From: Cycas panzhihuaensis
Taxonomy: Eukaryota > Cycadophyta
Direction of reading: 5' to 3'
Assembly: GCA_023213395.1 (NCBI GenBank)
Contig: CM041465.1
Span: 25,675,741-25,739,740, forward strand
DNA length: 64,000 nt
The position numbers were made by a program, and so were the translations under genes. Positions 12,023 through 22,560 of the stretch are shown one piece after another; position 1 is the first letter of the stretch; each line of letters starts with the position of its first letter. The notes beneath the pieces are model-generated. The model was not told the origin of the DNA. It saw only the letters and a program-made list of their open reading frames with translations, and did no database searches.

Positions 12023-13067
12023 CAGTGCAAAGGCAGACTAACTGAAAAGCATAAAAGATGGCCTAAAGGACATTTGAATCTCAATCTGGGAGGAGAGAGA
12101 GGTAGTCCTAAAGGTAGGAAAGTAGGTTTAGATAGGTTCTGATTATGTTTTAAGTATTTTGCAGGCAGGTATCATGGTGGACAACCACGAGAATATAAGA
12201 GTGGCTATGCTTAGTTTCATTAAGATGATGACTCACGGAGACCGATGAGTGCTGGGGAGATGTGGTCTATTGAAGGCCATCAGGACACCATAGTACACAT
12301 TTGACTAGTACGTTCTAGTGGATATTATCTCCTACTGGGATCGACAGAGGCACGTATTCCATCTCCCCTAAGTGGGAGATATCACAGTCACACCAGGAGA
12401 CGTTAGGAGGATCTTGGGAGTACCAGCGACAAGAGCACCAACGTCGCTAGGCACGGTGCCTAGTAATGATGCTGTACATAGGGAGGTAACAACCTATTTC
12501 ACAGGTCAGGACTGGTGTGAGAGGAGAGGCATACCGATTCAGAGTATGATCATGTCTAGGATTCCTCATGTGAGGAAATTAATTACACTATGTATTCTAT
12601 TCTGGATATCCCAAAAATAGAATTATAGGGACATACTCAATAGATGGATGGACATGGTGAGGAGATGTGAGGCTGGGGAGAGATTGGACTGGGCCACGCT
12701 GATAGCAGCAAACCTGGTCGCCTAATTAGATGCCATTGGGGTAGTTGGGAGAGGAGGACTATCCTACAGTATACTACTGTAGTATTGGTTCTTTGATCAC
12801 TTTGGAGTAGTGGCACCACCGGGAGGGCCCCACCCGATTTCAACATGGGCTCCTATGGTCCATAGGTGGTTGACTCAGTTCAGGGGAACCAAGGACCAGG
12901 CATTTGTTAGGCATTTAATAGAGGCTACATCACTAAACCTCCTCACCTTGGTAGACTACACATCAGATCCATATAGAGGGGTGAGGTGGGATAGTGATGA
13001 TGAGGCAGGAGGAGCAGGAGGTACCCTTGGCGAGGGAGACGATGACGATGGAGGTGACGGAGGTGAT

Positions 13068-13187
13068 AGGGCTGGTCCATCATGAGTAGTATGTGGAGAG
13101 GCGGGTCCATCAGGGACCATAAGAGGAGAGGCAGGGCCATCATGAGCCGTAGGAGTAGAGGCGGGTCCATCAAGGACTATAGGGAGA
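13068..13187 (+). repeat. Four 30-bp repeats coding an AGPS-containing decapeptide
   Basis: The core (gct/gcg/gca)-gg(t/g)-cca-tca recurs at 13071, 13101, 13131 and 13161, exactly 30 bases apart. In the PMD frame each unit gives (R/E)AGPS plus five variable residues. The spacing keeps the frame, so it behaves as a coding minisatellite in a low-complexity linker. Confidence 0.8.
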
Positions 13188-13392
13188 GGTGGAGCTTACG
13201 GGACACCAGTCCAAAAGTTGAGGATAGTAGGGAGAGTCCAGTTAGTGGTAGTACCAGTAGAGGAGGGTGGAGGTGCCCCAACAGGCTGAGCAGTTAGAGA
13301 GGTAGTATGAGAGGAGGAGGAGGTACTAGTAGTGAGTGGAGGACTTGAGGAGAAGGTGATCGTCCGAGTCAAGGAGCTGCCAGTTCCAACAA

Positions 13393-13513
13393 GTGAGACA
13401 CTACCTTTTCCTATCATCTTTCAATCACCAGATATCTAGTTCTTGTGATTTATTTGGTTGTTTAGTATACTTATGGATGTACATACTGACATGTGGCATG
13501 TTAGATTTTGTAG
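13393..13513 (+). other. Predicted intron of the antisense PMD gene
   Basis: The donor is AA|GTGAGA at 13393 and the acceptor TTTTGTAG|GA ends at 13513. The 121-bp interior is T rich and codes for nothing recognisable. The upstream frame leaves one base (phase 1) and the downstream frame needs two, so splicing joins the two frames exactly. No transcript evidence is available here. Confidence 0.6.
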
Positions 13514-14097
13514 GAGTGGTGGACATCAGGAGGTTGGTTGAGGTGGTAGTCTGGGAGATCTTTCCTCAAGTCTACACGGAGGGACAACCTCCCATCCAGG
13601 TAAGGGAGGAGCCACGGTCAGTAGGGGACCACATGGCAGCATTCACGCCTTTAGTTAGGGCTAGAGACGTGTGGGTAATAGAGTCTCAAGAGTATGAGGG
13701 GTGAGTGGGATGACTATAGGGAGAGTTGGATATAACCAGAGTAGAGAGAGATGCTCTACAAGGCTAGGTCCAGGCTCTAAAGGCTCAGGGAGGAGCAGGT
13801 GGTGATGTAGAGAGTTGCATCAGGATAATAGTGTTGGTGGAGCGGCTCTAAGGACTAGAGAGTGAGAGGGATCATATCCAGGCATGATATAATCAGCTGG
13901 TAGGTCAGATGGCATCGAGGTCATCGAGGAGCAAGACGTATACCCACACAGTGGTGACAACCCCAAGGAGGCCTCAGGATGAGGGGAGTGAGGTAGGGAG
14001 CTCCCTGAGGCATAGTAAGAGTTTGGGAGGCATGTGTTCCCTAGGAAAGGGATCACATAGACTAGGAGATGATACCCTAGGGGCAGGGCAGGACTAG

Positions 14098-14828
14098 AGA
14101 GTAGGGTATAGTAGTTTTTTGACACGGGAAAGTACCAAACCTCTAGGGAGTCACCATATGTTGCCACATAATTGTACTCCTCCCTATAAGGATTCCATCT
14201 TCTCACAGATGATGTACCATACCTTTTGAATGATATGACACATGATGATTTTGTATATATAGATGAGACCATTGTCACCCCATTGATACATACTAATGTG
14301 TGTGATGACACGTGATAATGAATTATGTGTATTTACTTTTACGTATATGTATGTATATGTATGAGGGTGTATGGATGCACGAGGAGCTATATGTTATGAT
14401 GTTTTTTTTTAGTTGATTATCATATAGTTTATAATAGAGGATTGTTTAAGCTACACATACTTTCTTTCATGTAGGGCCATATTCCTAATAGGTGCACACA
14501 TGATCACCATGAGCAGCGGTGATAGACATATGTGAGGCTAGGGGGTAGGGCTGTACACATGTCCACATGGGAGCATAGTGGGATATGCAAAGGAAGCGCC
14601 TATAGGAAGGGAGTGACAATACTCCAACACGCTATCCTAGTTGGGAAATGTACCCAAGCTTAGGAGCGAAAGGGACAATACACCCAATTAAGAAGACAGG
14701 GTCCCTAGAGAAAGGAGGATAAGAGGTTCCATATGAGGAAACCAAAAGAAGCGAGAAAGGCCATCCTAGATTGCCATTTTACCCATGATTAGGAAGAATG
14801 GAAATGCGCTTAGGGTAGTAGTTTAGGC
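14098..14828. other. E3 spacer between antisense gene and integrase
   Basis: No protein signature on either strand. The minus-strand open frame 13820-14311 is the complement of the PMD second exon. TATG-rich simple sequence lies at about 14340-14365. Sequence such as 'tttctttcatgtag' near 14461-14475 could be a second acceptor site, but I cannot show an exon after it. Confidence 0.4.
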
Positions 14829-16090
14829 TCATTTTGGAGCACCTAGAGAAGAGTGACATAGTTGTGTATAAATTTTTTTCAAGAATTTCCCATTAACAGC
14901 CTTCTTAAATTCAAGGCCCTCTAGAGTGGTGATCCTATAAGTTCCATTCCCAAGGCTCTCAAGAATGATAAAAGGGCCAACCCATTTGGGTCTAAATTTG
15001 GTTAGGCAATCATGGACATATTTTAGTTGGAGGACATGGTCCACAAGATGTAAAGGACAGGAATGGAGGTGTTTATCGTAGGTCCTTTATGCCCTAGCCT
15101 TAGAGGCGAGGTTGGCCTAGTAGGTGGCCAAGCACTTCTCATCTAAGGCCTCAAGGTCTAAGAGGTGAGCTTGGTGAATAGACTCCTCATTGATAAGACC
15201 TCAAAGAGAGACCTGTAGAGAAGGAATCTCCACTTCCAATGGGAGAACCACCTCTGTCCCATAGACTAGAGAGAAAAGAGTCATTCCTGTAGCTATACGG
15301 ATAGACGTGTGATATGTCCATAGAGTGGAAGAGAGTTGGAGATGCCAATCTCTTTGAGATTGGGCTATAGTTTTCTTCAGGATATTTATAAGAGTTTTAT
15401 TGAATGATTTGACCTGGCCATTGGTCTGGGGGTAGTAAGGAGAGGAAGTTTTACGAGAAATGTTGAATTTCTCGCAAAGCTCATCCATCTCTTTATTATA
15501 AAAAGGAGTTCTATTGTCCATGATCAGGACATCGAGAACTTCGAAGTGGCAGATGATATGCTGGTAGATGAAGGTGGCTACCATCTTACCAAGAGTAGTA
15601 GTAAAAGGAATGGCTTCTACCCATTTAGTAAAGTACTTCATAGTAGTCAAGATAAACTTGTGTTGCAATGAGGAGGATGATAATATGGCTCCAATAAGGT
15701 CCAACTCCCATTGGGAGAAGGGCCATGGAGATATAATGGGGTGGAGAGCCTCAAAAGGCAAGGGGGTGATGTTGGCATGCTCCTGGCATCGCCAACATCT
15801 CAGGGCATAAGCATGGGCATCCTTAAAGAGAGACAGCCAATAGTAGCCCATACAGAGGATCCTTTGGGCTATGGATTAGCCCCCAAAGTGGCCCCCACAA
15901 ATGTCATTGTGGCATTCATGAAGTATCTGATTCACTTCATCGGGGTGATGTAGTGAAGAAGGATCCCATTGAATGACCTCTTGTATAGTACCTCACCCAT
16001 AAGGAAGTACTGCCTAGGAGTAGCCTAAATACGAGACCTAACTTTACCACTAGGGTCAAGGTGATACTACTGATGAGTGAGGTATTGCAC
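14829..16090 (-). pseudogene. E3 integrase remnant (Ty3/gypsy)
   Basis: An open 216-residue stretch (15201-15851) holds the catalytic core. The first Asp is in WELDLIGA, and the second in VLIMDNRTPF. The Glu site reads PYYPQTNGQVKSFNK, where the catalytic Glu has become Lys. The zinc-binding part upstream ends in 'CWRCQEHA'. Downstream, 14829-15044 holds 'KFRPKWVGPFIILE', the GPF/Y module of Ty3 integrases. A frameshift or stop separates the two stretches. No chromodomain is seen, in line with Tat. The Glu-to-Lys change alone would abolish strand transfer. Confidence 0.9.
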
Positions 16091-16740
16091 GATGCCCCCA
16101 TACCACTCACTATTAGTAAGCAGATGAGGAGGGGAGTCCTGAATAACTAGGATGGGCTCATGAGGGAGACATTCATCAATAGGAATGTCTAAAGGGTTCG
16201 GGATAGGAGTGTCAGCGAGTTGCCCAACCACTACCATCCCCTTCTTTGACTTCCTATTAACAATGTGGAGGTCAAATTCCTAAAGAAGGATGGACCACCT
16301 ACCGGTCCTACCTGTCAGGTTAGGTCAGGTGAGTAAACAGTGCAGAGGATCGAATTGAACGATCACTCGAGTAGTGTTCCCAAGCAAGTACTGTCTGAAC
16401 TTCTTAGTTACGTGTACCAAGGAGAGGCATTCCTTCTTCGCGGGGGAGTAGTTGAGTTCAGTAGCTATGAGGGTGTGACTGATGAAGTAAATAGCCCTCT
16501 CAGCTCCTAAATCGTCCTCCTAAGATAATATGGTACCCAGAGATTCATCGATTACTGAGGTATACAAGATGAATGACCTATCAAAGAGAGGGGACACCAA
16601 TGTTGGGGTGGAAGCGAGGGCTTCCTTAAGTTCTTTGAAGGCTTCTTAGGCCTTGGAAGACAAAACAAACAGGCCCCCCTTCTTTAATACATTAGTGAGC
16701 AGTTTGGCATTTATGGCAAAGTTCACCAAGAAATGCCTGA
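16091..16740 (-). pseudogene. E3 first RNase H and connection to integrase
   Basis: Minus-strand pieces include 'AFKELKEALASTPTLVSPLF' (about 16600-16650), 'AIYFISHTLIATELNYSP' (about 16440-16500), 'KKFRQYLLGNTTRVIVQFDP' (about 16350-16410) and 'HIVNRKSKKGMVVVGQLADT' (about 16210-16270). These are the usual gypsy RNase H motifs. The order RT-RNase H-INT is as in Ty3 elements. Several stops. Confidence 0.8.
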
Positions 16741-17400
16741 GGAAACCATGCCTACCTAAAAATGACTTAATCTGTCATTGGATTTTAGGAGGTGGAATGT
16801 CAAGGGTTAATTTGGATCCCTTGTTTTGACACAAGGAAACCCAAGAGTTTACTAACTATCATGGCAAACACACATTTAAGAGGGTTGAGGCTTACATGGT
16901 ATTTGCGGCATCATACAAAGATGGCCTGTAAATAAGAATGGCGATGGGCTCTAATGCATGAGAGACCCATCATGTCGTCCATGAAGACCTCCAAGGATTT
17001 ATTGATAAGATCATAAAAATAAATTGCATTGCCCTTTGATAAGTGGTGCCTGTATTCTTAAGTCTGAAAGGCATCGCCTTATAGGTGAAAGTACCCCATG
17101 GAGTGGTGAAGGCTATCTTATGATAGTCTTTAGGAGAGATTTGAATTTGGTTGTAGTGAGAGAAGCTGTCCATTAAGGACATGATTTCTAAACTGGCAGT
17201 TTGATTGATAATTTGATCAATAAAAGGAAGTAGGAAATTATCCTTAAGACATGCATTGTTGATGTCGCAGAAATCAACACATATCTGGATTGTCCCATTC
17301 TTTTTAGCAATGGGGACAATATTAGACACCCACTTAGGATAGTTGATGGAAGTGATCAATCATGCATTTAAGAGTTTCTTAACTTCCATTTTAACAATAG
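16741..17400 (-). pseudogene. E3 reverse transcriptase remnant
   Basis: The open stretch 16970-17359 reads 'YPKWVSNIVPIAKKNGTIQI', then CVDFCDIN..CLKDNFLLPFID, 'SLMDSFSHYNQIQISPKD', and 'TTPWGTFTYKAMPFRLKNTG'. These are the fingers/palm motifs of gypsy RT. After a frameshift the catalytic box appears as FMDD at about 16973-16985, with both Asp kept. The thumb follows toward 16741. Confidence 0.88.
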
Positions 17401-17962
17401 CTGAGAGCTTAGGGTAAAGAGGGCATTGCTTCTGACACACAGGGCAAGTGCTAGGGATAGTGGTAAGGTTGTGGGTAATGATTAAAGGATCGGATCCCTT
17501 CATATCAAAATAGTCCCATGCAAAAACATCCTAAAATTCCTAGAATAGAAGGGTATATTCCTTCACTTCATCAGGAGAGCATTTCACCCCTACCTAATGA
17601 CTTTACTTGGGGCAAGGACTATGCCCCGGGTTGCCTCCATGCAGATGGAATTCCCCTCCTCAAAGTGGATGGGGGCTCGATCAACAGGAAGGGATGGAAT
17701 AGGGGATAGAATTGGATCAGTAAGGGAAGACCTAATAGCCAAGACTTTCTGATAGCCAAGCCTATGGTGACTAGAAGGAAGGTTGGGCATAGAGCCTGCT
17801 AAGTGCTCAAGCAGGGCTTCATCATTCTCAAAGTAGTCCACCCCATAGATGACCATACTTTGAGAAGATGAAGGGAGAAGGGAAGTAGAAGTAGTGAGAC
17901 CATGGTGGTTGTCACACCGCTTGACATACCCAAAGGACTCCCTGGAAGAGTCAGGGAGAGGT
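17401..17962 (-). pseudogene. E3 protease-RT linker, part next to RT
   Basis: The open stretch 17590-17856 includes 'DYFENDEALLEHLAGSMPNL' and 'HHRLGYQKVLAIRSSL'. The same segment occurs in E1 at 35398-35652 ('DYFKNNDVILKHLVGSSPNL', 'HYRLGFSKVIQPYSSL'), so it is a conserved part of this family between protease and RT. Its function is unknown. E4 cuts it at 17962; it resumes at 24988. Confidence 0.75.
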
Positions 17963-19074
17963 TGATTTGAATTTGAACAAATTTACAATAATATTACATT
18001 AATTTGAAGATATTTAAAATTTTTCTTACAAAATTCCTCTGTTTGTGCTCTATTGAGCATGCAAAGGACTGCTATAGCAAGTTGGGATAGAAGAAAATAG
18101 TCTTGGGTGCTTTTTGGGCTACTACACATTCTTTGGAACCACTGTCAACGAAGTATGCATGGAGGTTTGGTTGCTAATAACAAAAAAAAAAACCCTTTTC
18201 TTGGTGAAGAATTCTACTAGCGTCTCTTTCTTGAACTGCTGCGGCTACTATTTTCCTCCTTCAGCTGCAACTACACCTTCTTGGGCTCCTTCACTATCCC
18301 CATGAATGGATTTTGGTGCTACTCTGTCACTCCTTATGTACTTTCTTTCCTTTTTTCTCTTCTACATAGAATTTTTATCTTGGAGCTATTCTTTTCTTTT
18401 TAGAAAGTAATTTTGGGCAAACTTTCCTCGAATCTTGCTCCTCTTACTACATCTATAACTATTGGGCATCCTCTCCTCTCCTCTATGAAGAAATCTCACT
18501 GCTTTAAAACCCTACAATGCATAGTTTCTTCCGTAACGATTTTCTGTTTATTTAGTTCTTCAACAGATTCACAACGGTTAAATAAAAACCTACTTAAATC
18601 CATTTAATTAATGGGTTTCTCTCTTTTTATGTGTAGAGGACACATGCTAAAATATCCTCCTAAAATTTTGTGTGAAATAGACTCTATTTTCTCTATAAAA
18701 AATGCTATCGTTTTCTATTTTTTCTATTTTTCGTTTTGTGTAGTCAGCAGGGTTGCACCTGCAGTCAGTAGGGTTGCGCCTACAGTTAGTAGGGTTGTAC
18801 CTATAGTTGCACTTAATTGCACTTGCAAATTGCGTGGTTGCACTTTGTTGTACTTGTAGACTAGTCGATTGCACTTAGTTGCACTTGTAGACCACTCAGA
18901 TACACTTAGTTACACTTGTAAGCCACCTGGTTGCACATAGTTACAGTTGCAGTTGCACCTTTTTTTTGCATTTTTTAAGCCTCTTAAGGTATTTTTCTAC
19001 TAAATGAAGATTATAAACATGAAAAACAAGGCATTTTAAGAGTATTATGATATTAAAGATCCAAAAATAGATTA
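17963..19074 (-). repeat. E4 3' LTR
   Basis: Aligns with 23813-24982 ('ttacaataatattacattaa' in both). It is about 58 bases shorter, mainly by a gap just after its start. It contains the 21-bp repeats and TTGCACTT-rich sequence. Confidence 0.92.
18743..18805. repeat. Three 21-bp tandem repeats in the E4 LTR
   Basis: Units 18743-18763, 18764-18784 and 18785-18805 share g(t)(c/t)ag(c/t)agggttg(c/t)(a/g)cct. The other LTR has the same three units at 24629-24691. A looser TTGCACTT(G/A)-based repeat of about 32 bases follows in both copies, to about 18960 and 24868. Confidence 0.85.
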
Positions 19075-19089
19075 GAACTCTCATTTTTT

Positions 19090-19470
19090 AGGAGTTCATG
19101 GCCTCATGAACTTTATAGTTGTAGATGAGGGAATTTGATTTTCCCTATCTCCCTATTGTACCATTTTACCTTATTGGGTATTTGTCCTTTTTATGCAATT
19201 CCAAAGGACTTGATTATGCCTCTTCGAGTCTTGGTCTACTTCCTTTGAAGAATGCAATCATTTTTCATTGGTTCCTCTTTCTCTATTCACAACTCCTCTG
19301 GATTTGGTAAGAGTGGAACTCCATCTTCATCTTCATCCAATATGGATGGATCGAATATCTTCAGATTCTCAACATTCACTACGAAATACATTTTCATGAA
19401 TTCTGGAAGTTCAAGCTGGAAAGCATTTTTCCCAATCTTCTTCAAGATTGTAAAAGGACCATAACGTATA
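19090..19470 (-). pseudogene. E4 integrase C-terminus with chromodomain
   Basis: On the minus strand 'GPFTILKKIGKNAFQLELP' (about 19405-19465) is the GPF module. A chromodomain follows: 'ILQRK.TKTRRG', 'SFGIA.KGQIPNKVKWYN' and 'KFPHL' (about 19125-19250). Chromodomains of this class steer integration to chromatin marks. Three stops fall at expected Trp/Gln/Arg sites. Its presence separates E4 from E1 and E3. Confidence 0.85.
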
Positions 19471-20470
19471 GGCTTTAGCTTTTTGCCTTCAACTTGTAAT
19501 CGTTTCTTACTAAGATATAACCAAACTTTATCTCCTTCCTTAAAGGAATGGTTGGTTCTATGTGTATCATGTCTCTGTTTGTATCTTTGTTAAGATTTTT
19601 GAAGCTACTCTTCAACCTGTTGATGGATTTTTCTAATTCTTTCTAAGAATCTTTGTGCCTTTTCATCTCCTTCTTCCTCCTTTCTATTTCCTGTAGAAAG
19701 TTGAGTAGAAAATTCTAGATTGAAAGGAATTACAGGCAAAAATCCCAAACATACCTCAAATGGTGATTTCTATGTTGAGCTATAGATAACTCTATTGAAT
19801 GCAAATTGAAAGTATGGGAGACTTTCATCCTAAGTCTTAGGATGCTTGGCATTGTATCCTAGTAACAATTGTACCAATGTCCTGTTGACAACTTCAGTCT
19901 GGCCATCTGTTTAAGGATGAAAAGATGTGCTTAACTTTAGCTTTGTATCCATCATTTCCCAAAGTGTTTGCCAAAAATGACACAGGAATCTGCTGTCTCA
20001 ATCTAAAATGATTAATTTGGGAAGTCCAAAATACTTCCAAACATGCTGGAAAAATAATCTAGCTATGTCTTCTCCTGTATGTGTTTTTCTACAAGGAATC
20101 AACATCACCATTTTATTGAACTGATAAATAATTACAAATAAAAAATCCATACCATTTTTTATTTTTGGTAGTCCTTTGAGGAAATCCATGGAGATACTCT
20201 CCCACAGTCGTGATGGAACATGAAGTGGAATGTATAATCCAAACTTCCTATTAGCTAGCTTTGATGTGCTATATAATGTATACCCTCGTACTGTTGTAGT
20301 CACATCTTGTTGTATATTTGGCTAATACATATATCATTGTAAGTTCAACATTATCTTTCCCACTCCAAAGTGTCCTACAACTGAAGAGGTGTGAGCTTCT
20401 CTTATCCACTTTATTTGATCTGCATGCTTTGGAATACAAAGCTTATCTTGCTTGAAGAGAAGGCCATCTT
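19471..20470 (-). pseudogene. E4 integrase remnant
   Basis: The open stretch 19998-20303 holds 'LWESISMDFLKGLPKIKNGM' with the first catalytic Asp and 'FGLPKLIILD'. Then 'DGQTEVVNRTL' with the Glu intact is near 19890, and 'FNLEFSTQLS', 'RYKQRHDTHRTNHSFKEGDK' follow. The zinc-binding Cys residues are changed (GYTLYSTSK). Stops interrupt it in several places, but the core Asp and Glu codons look preserved. Confidence 0.88.
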
Positions 20471-21050
20471 TTAACTAGAAATCAATAACTACTTTTCCTT
20501 GTTGTAGCTACTCAAATATAGGCTTGAATACTGTATCTTTTAAGTGCAAATCAATATATTCATCATGGTTGAAAGGTTGAAATTGCATAGCTACCAACAA
20601 ACTGGAAATACCTTACTGTTGAGGAGGTCTGGACAGTAAGTCTACAATTTTATTTGTTGTTTCTTTCTTATACTTAACCACGATGTGAAACTGCTACAAA
20701 TAGGACATCCACTTCATGTGCCTAGCCTACTGCAATTTAGACTAAGTCTACAAGAATTGCAAAGGCTTGTGGTCGGTGTGGATGACCACTTCTTTTCCCA
20801 ACAAATATGGTCTCCAATGCTTGACTTCTTGGTGCAATGCATAGAGCTCCTTATTGTAAGTTGGGTAATTTATGACAACTCCATTAAATGTCTCTAAATG
20901 GTATGCTATTGGTCTTTCTTCTTACTTTAACACTACTCCCATGGCATAGCCTAAAGCATCAGTCTCTAATTCAAATGGTTTCTGCAACGAGGGTAAAGTT
21001 CACACTGGTGCCTTATAAATTTTCTACTTCAAAAGCCTGAAAGCTTTTTC
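20471..21050 (-). pseudogene. E4 RNase H remnant
   Basis: Minus-strand motifs: 'FELETDALGYAMGVVLK' (about 20930-20985), 'NYPTYNKELYALHQEVKHWR' (about 20825-20890), 'GKEVVIHTDHKPLQFL' (about 20755-20805), 'KKETTNKIVDLLSRPPQQ' (about 20620-20680). This is the standard gypsy RNase H with Asp-Glu-Asp positions recognisable. Several stops. Confidence 0.85.
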
Positions 21051-21850
21051 TTATTCATTCTCCCAATGAAACTTTGCATGTCCTCTCGTCAATGCATGAA
21101 GAGGTGCTATAATTTGAGAGAATCTAAAAATAAATTTTCTTAAATATTGATATGCACTAATGAAACTTCTTACCTTTATGGTTGTCTTGGGTGTGGGCCA
21201 ATTGAGAATGATTTTAATCTTTACTGGGTCAATCTTCAATTCTCTTCCTCCAACCATAAAACCTAAGAAGATAAGAGATTACTTTCCAAACTCGCACTTC
21301 TTCAGATTGAGTTTCAACTATTGCTCTTAAAGAACTTTGAGCACTTGCTCGACATGTTAGAGGTGCTCCTGCCAAGTATGACTAAAAATCAGAATATCAT
21401 CTAGATAAACAATTACAAAGTCATCAATGAAGGGTCTTAATACCTCATTCATCAACCCCATGAAGGTGGAAGGTGCATTGCACAGACTAAATGACATCAC
21501 CAACCATTCAAACAGTCCTTGCTTTGATTTGAAGGCTGTCTTCCAAGTATCCTCCTCTCGGATTTGAACTTGATGGTAGCTTGATTTCAGGTCCAATTTG
21601 CTAAAATATCTTACTAATTGTAGCTGGTCCAACAAGTCATCTATCCATGGTAAGGGATGTCAATTCTTTATGGTGATCTTATTCAAAGCCTGGTAGTCGA
21701 TGCACATTCTCCATCCTCCATCTTTCTTTGGAACCAAAACAATAGGTGAACCATATGAGGAACAACTCGGTTTAATCACTTCTTATTCCAAGAGTTCTTG
21801 AATCTACCTCTTAATCTCCTCATTCTCCAAAACTGAGTTTTAGTAGAGAC
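21051..21850 (-). pseudogene. E4 reverse transcriptase remnant
   Basis: The open stretch 21357-21635 includes '[20 protein letters not shown]', '[20 protein letters not shown]' and the catalytic YLDD ([12 protein letters not shown]), all intact. The next stretch, 21051-21257, gives 'VGGRELKIDPVKIKIILNWP' and 'FSQIIAPLHALTRG', the thumb/connection. '[17 protein letters not shown]' lies near 21660-21715. It is the best preserved polymerase core in the first stack. Confidence 0.92.
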
Positions 21851-22560
21851 TAAGATTTAGCAAAGGTAAATCAGCAACCAATTAGATTTCATGTTCAATT
21901 ACCCTTTTAGAGGGTAGCCCTTTTGGCTCTTGGAATATGTCATTGTACCTATTCCTTAGGCCTTTAATTTACTGCACTTTCTTCCTATCTAGTGCCTATA
22001 TTGAGGACTCTGCTTGCTCTTTTTCTTCCACCTTTTACTTTATCATCAACAACACAAACTTCCTATAAGCATTAATCAATCTTTTCGCTTGTTAGGAATA
22101 TTTGAGAGAGATCTTCTTTGTGGGTTTGATGCATTGATCAGATATGATTTCCCATCCTTGATAAGTTGAATCTTTTTTAGCCTCCTATGATGAACCCCAT
22201 CTCTATCATAGAGATATGGACTACCAAACACAACTTGACAAACATCCAAAGGTACTACCTCATATTCAACTTCATCAATGAACTTTTCAGATATTGCAAA
22301 TTTAAACCTACATTGGTGAGTAACCTGCAAGTCTGAATCTTTTTGTAGCCATCCAAGAGGATATGGTTTTGGATGTGCATGCATTTTTAATCCCAATTTC
22401 TTTACTAAGGCTTTTGAGATTAAATTCTTTTAGCTTCTTCCATTAAATATGGCATCAACCATACTTTGCTTCACTTGGATTCTTACCATGAAGAGCTCCC
22501 CTCTAATCTCTAGATCAACTTGTTGAGGGTTATTTTTAGGCTTCGCATTATCCATAAGGA
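21851..22560 (-). pseudogene. E4 protease region
   Basis: The protease site appears as 'DAIFNGRS.KNLIS' (about 22410-22455), where Asp-Ser/Thr-Gly is expected, so the active site is lost. The 106-residue stretch 22076-22396 has 'VVFGSPYLYDRDGVHHRRLK' and 'LIKDGKSYLINAS', a conserved block between protease and RT in this plant gypsy group. Confidence 0.75.

Larger units (their letters stand above)
12174..14097 (+). pseudogene. Plant-mobile-domain (PMD) gene carried antisense inside E3
   Basis: This runs opposite to E3. From the ATG at 12174 one frame, open apart from point stops, continues to 13392. It shows the PMD core: 'LVDIISYWDRQRHVFHLP' (12316-12368) and 'VGDITVTPGDVRRILGVPA' (12372-12428), the form seen in MAIN/MAIL1-like proteins and in transposon PMD proteins. 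'LIAANLVA', 'SILLQYWFFDHFG' and 'YRGVRWDSDDEAGG' follow. An acidic, Gly-rich part with a 10-residue repeat comes next (13068-13187). A predicted intron (13393-13513) joins in phase to the second frame (13514-14097). That exon has heptad-like stretches (LDITRVERDALQGQVQALK) and a basic tail. Stops include the TAA at 12369, the TGA at 13083 and others, mostly where Gln or Arg is expected. The function of PMD proteins carried by elements is unknown; MAIN/MAIL1 act in silencing and genome stability. Confidence 0.72.

Noticed and set aside
12372-12620. PMD frame starting at the GTG at 12372
   Set aside because: The same frame continues upstream through a single TAA at 12369 to the PMD motif HVFHLP and an ATG at 12174, so 12372 is not the start.
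13820-14311. 163-codon minus-strand frame between INT and the antisense gene
   Set aside because: It is the complement of the PMD second exon and tail. No domain, and the + strand frame makes better sense.
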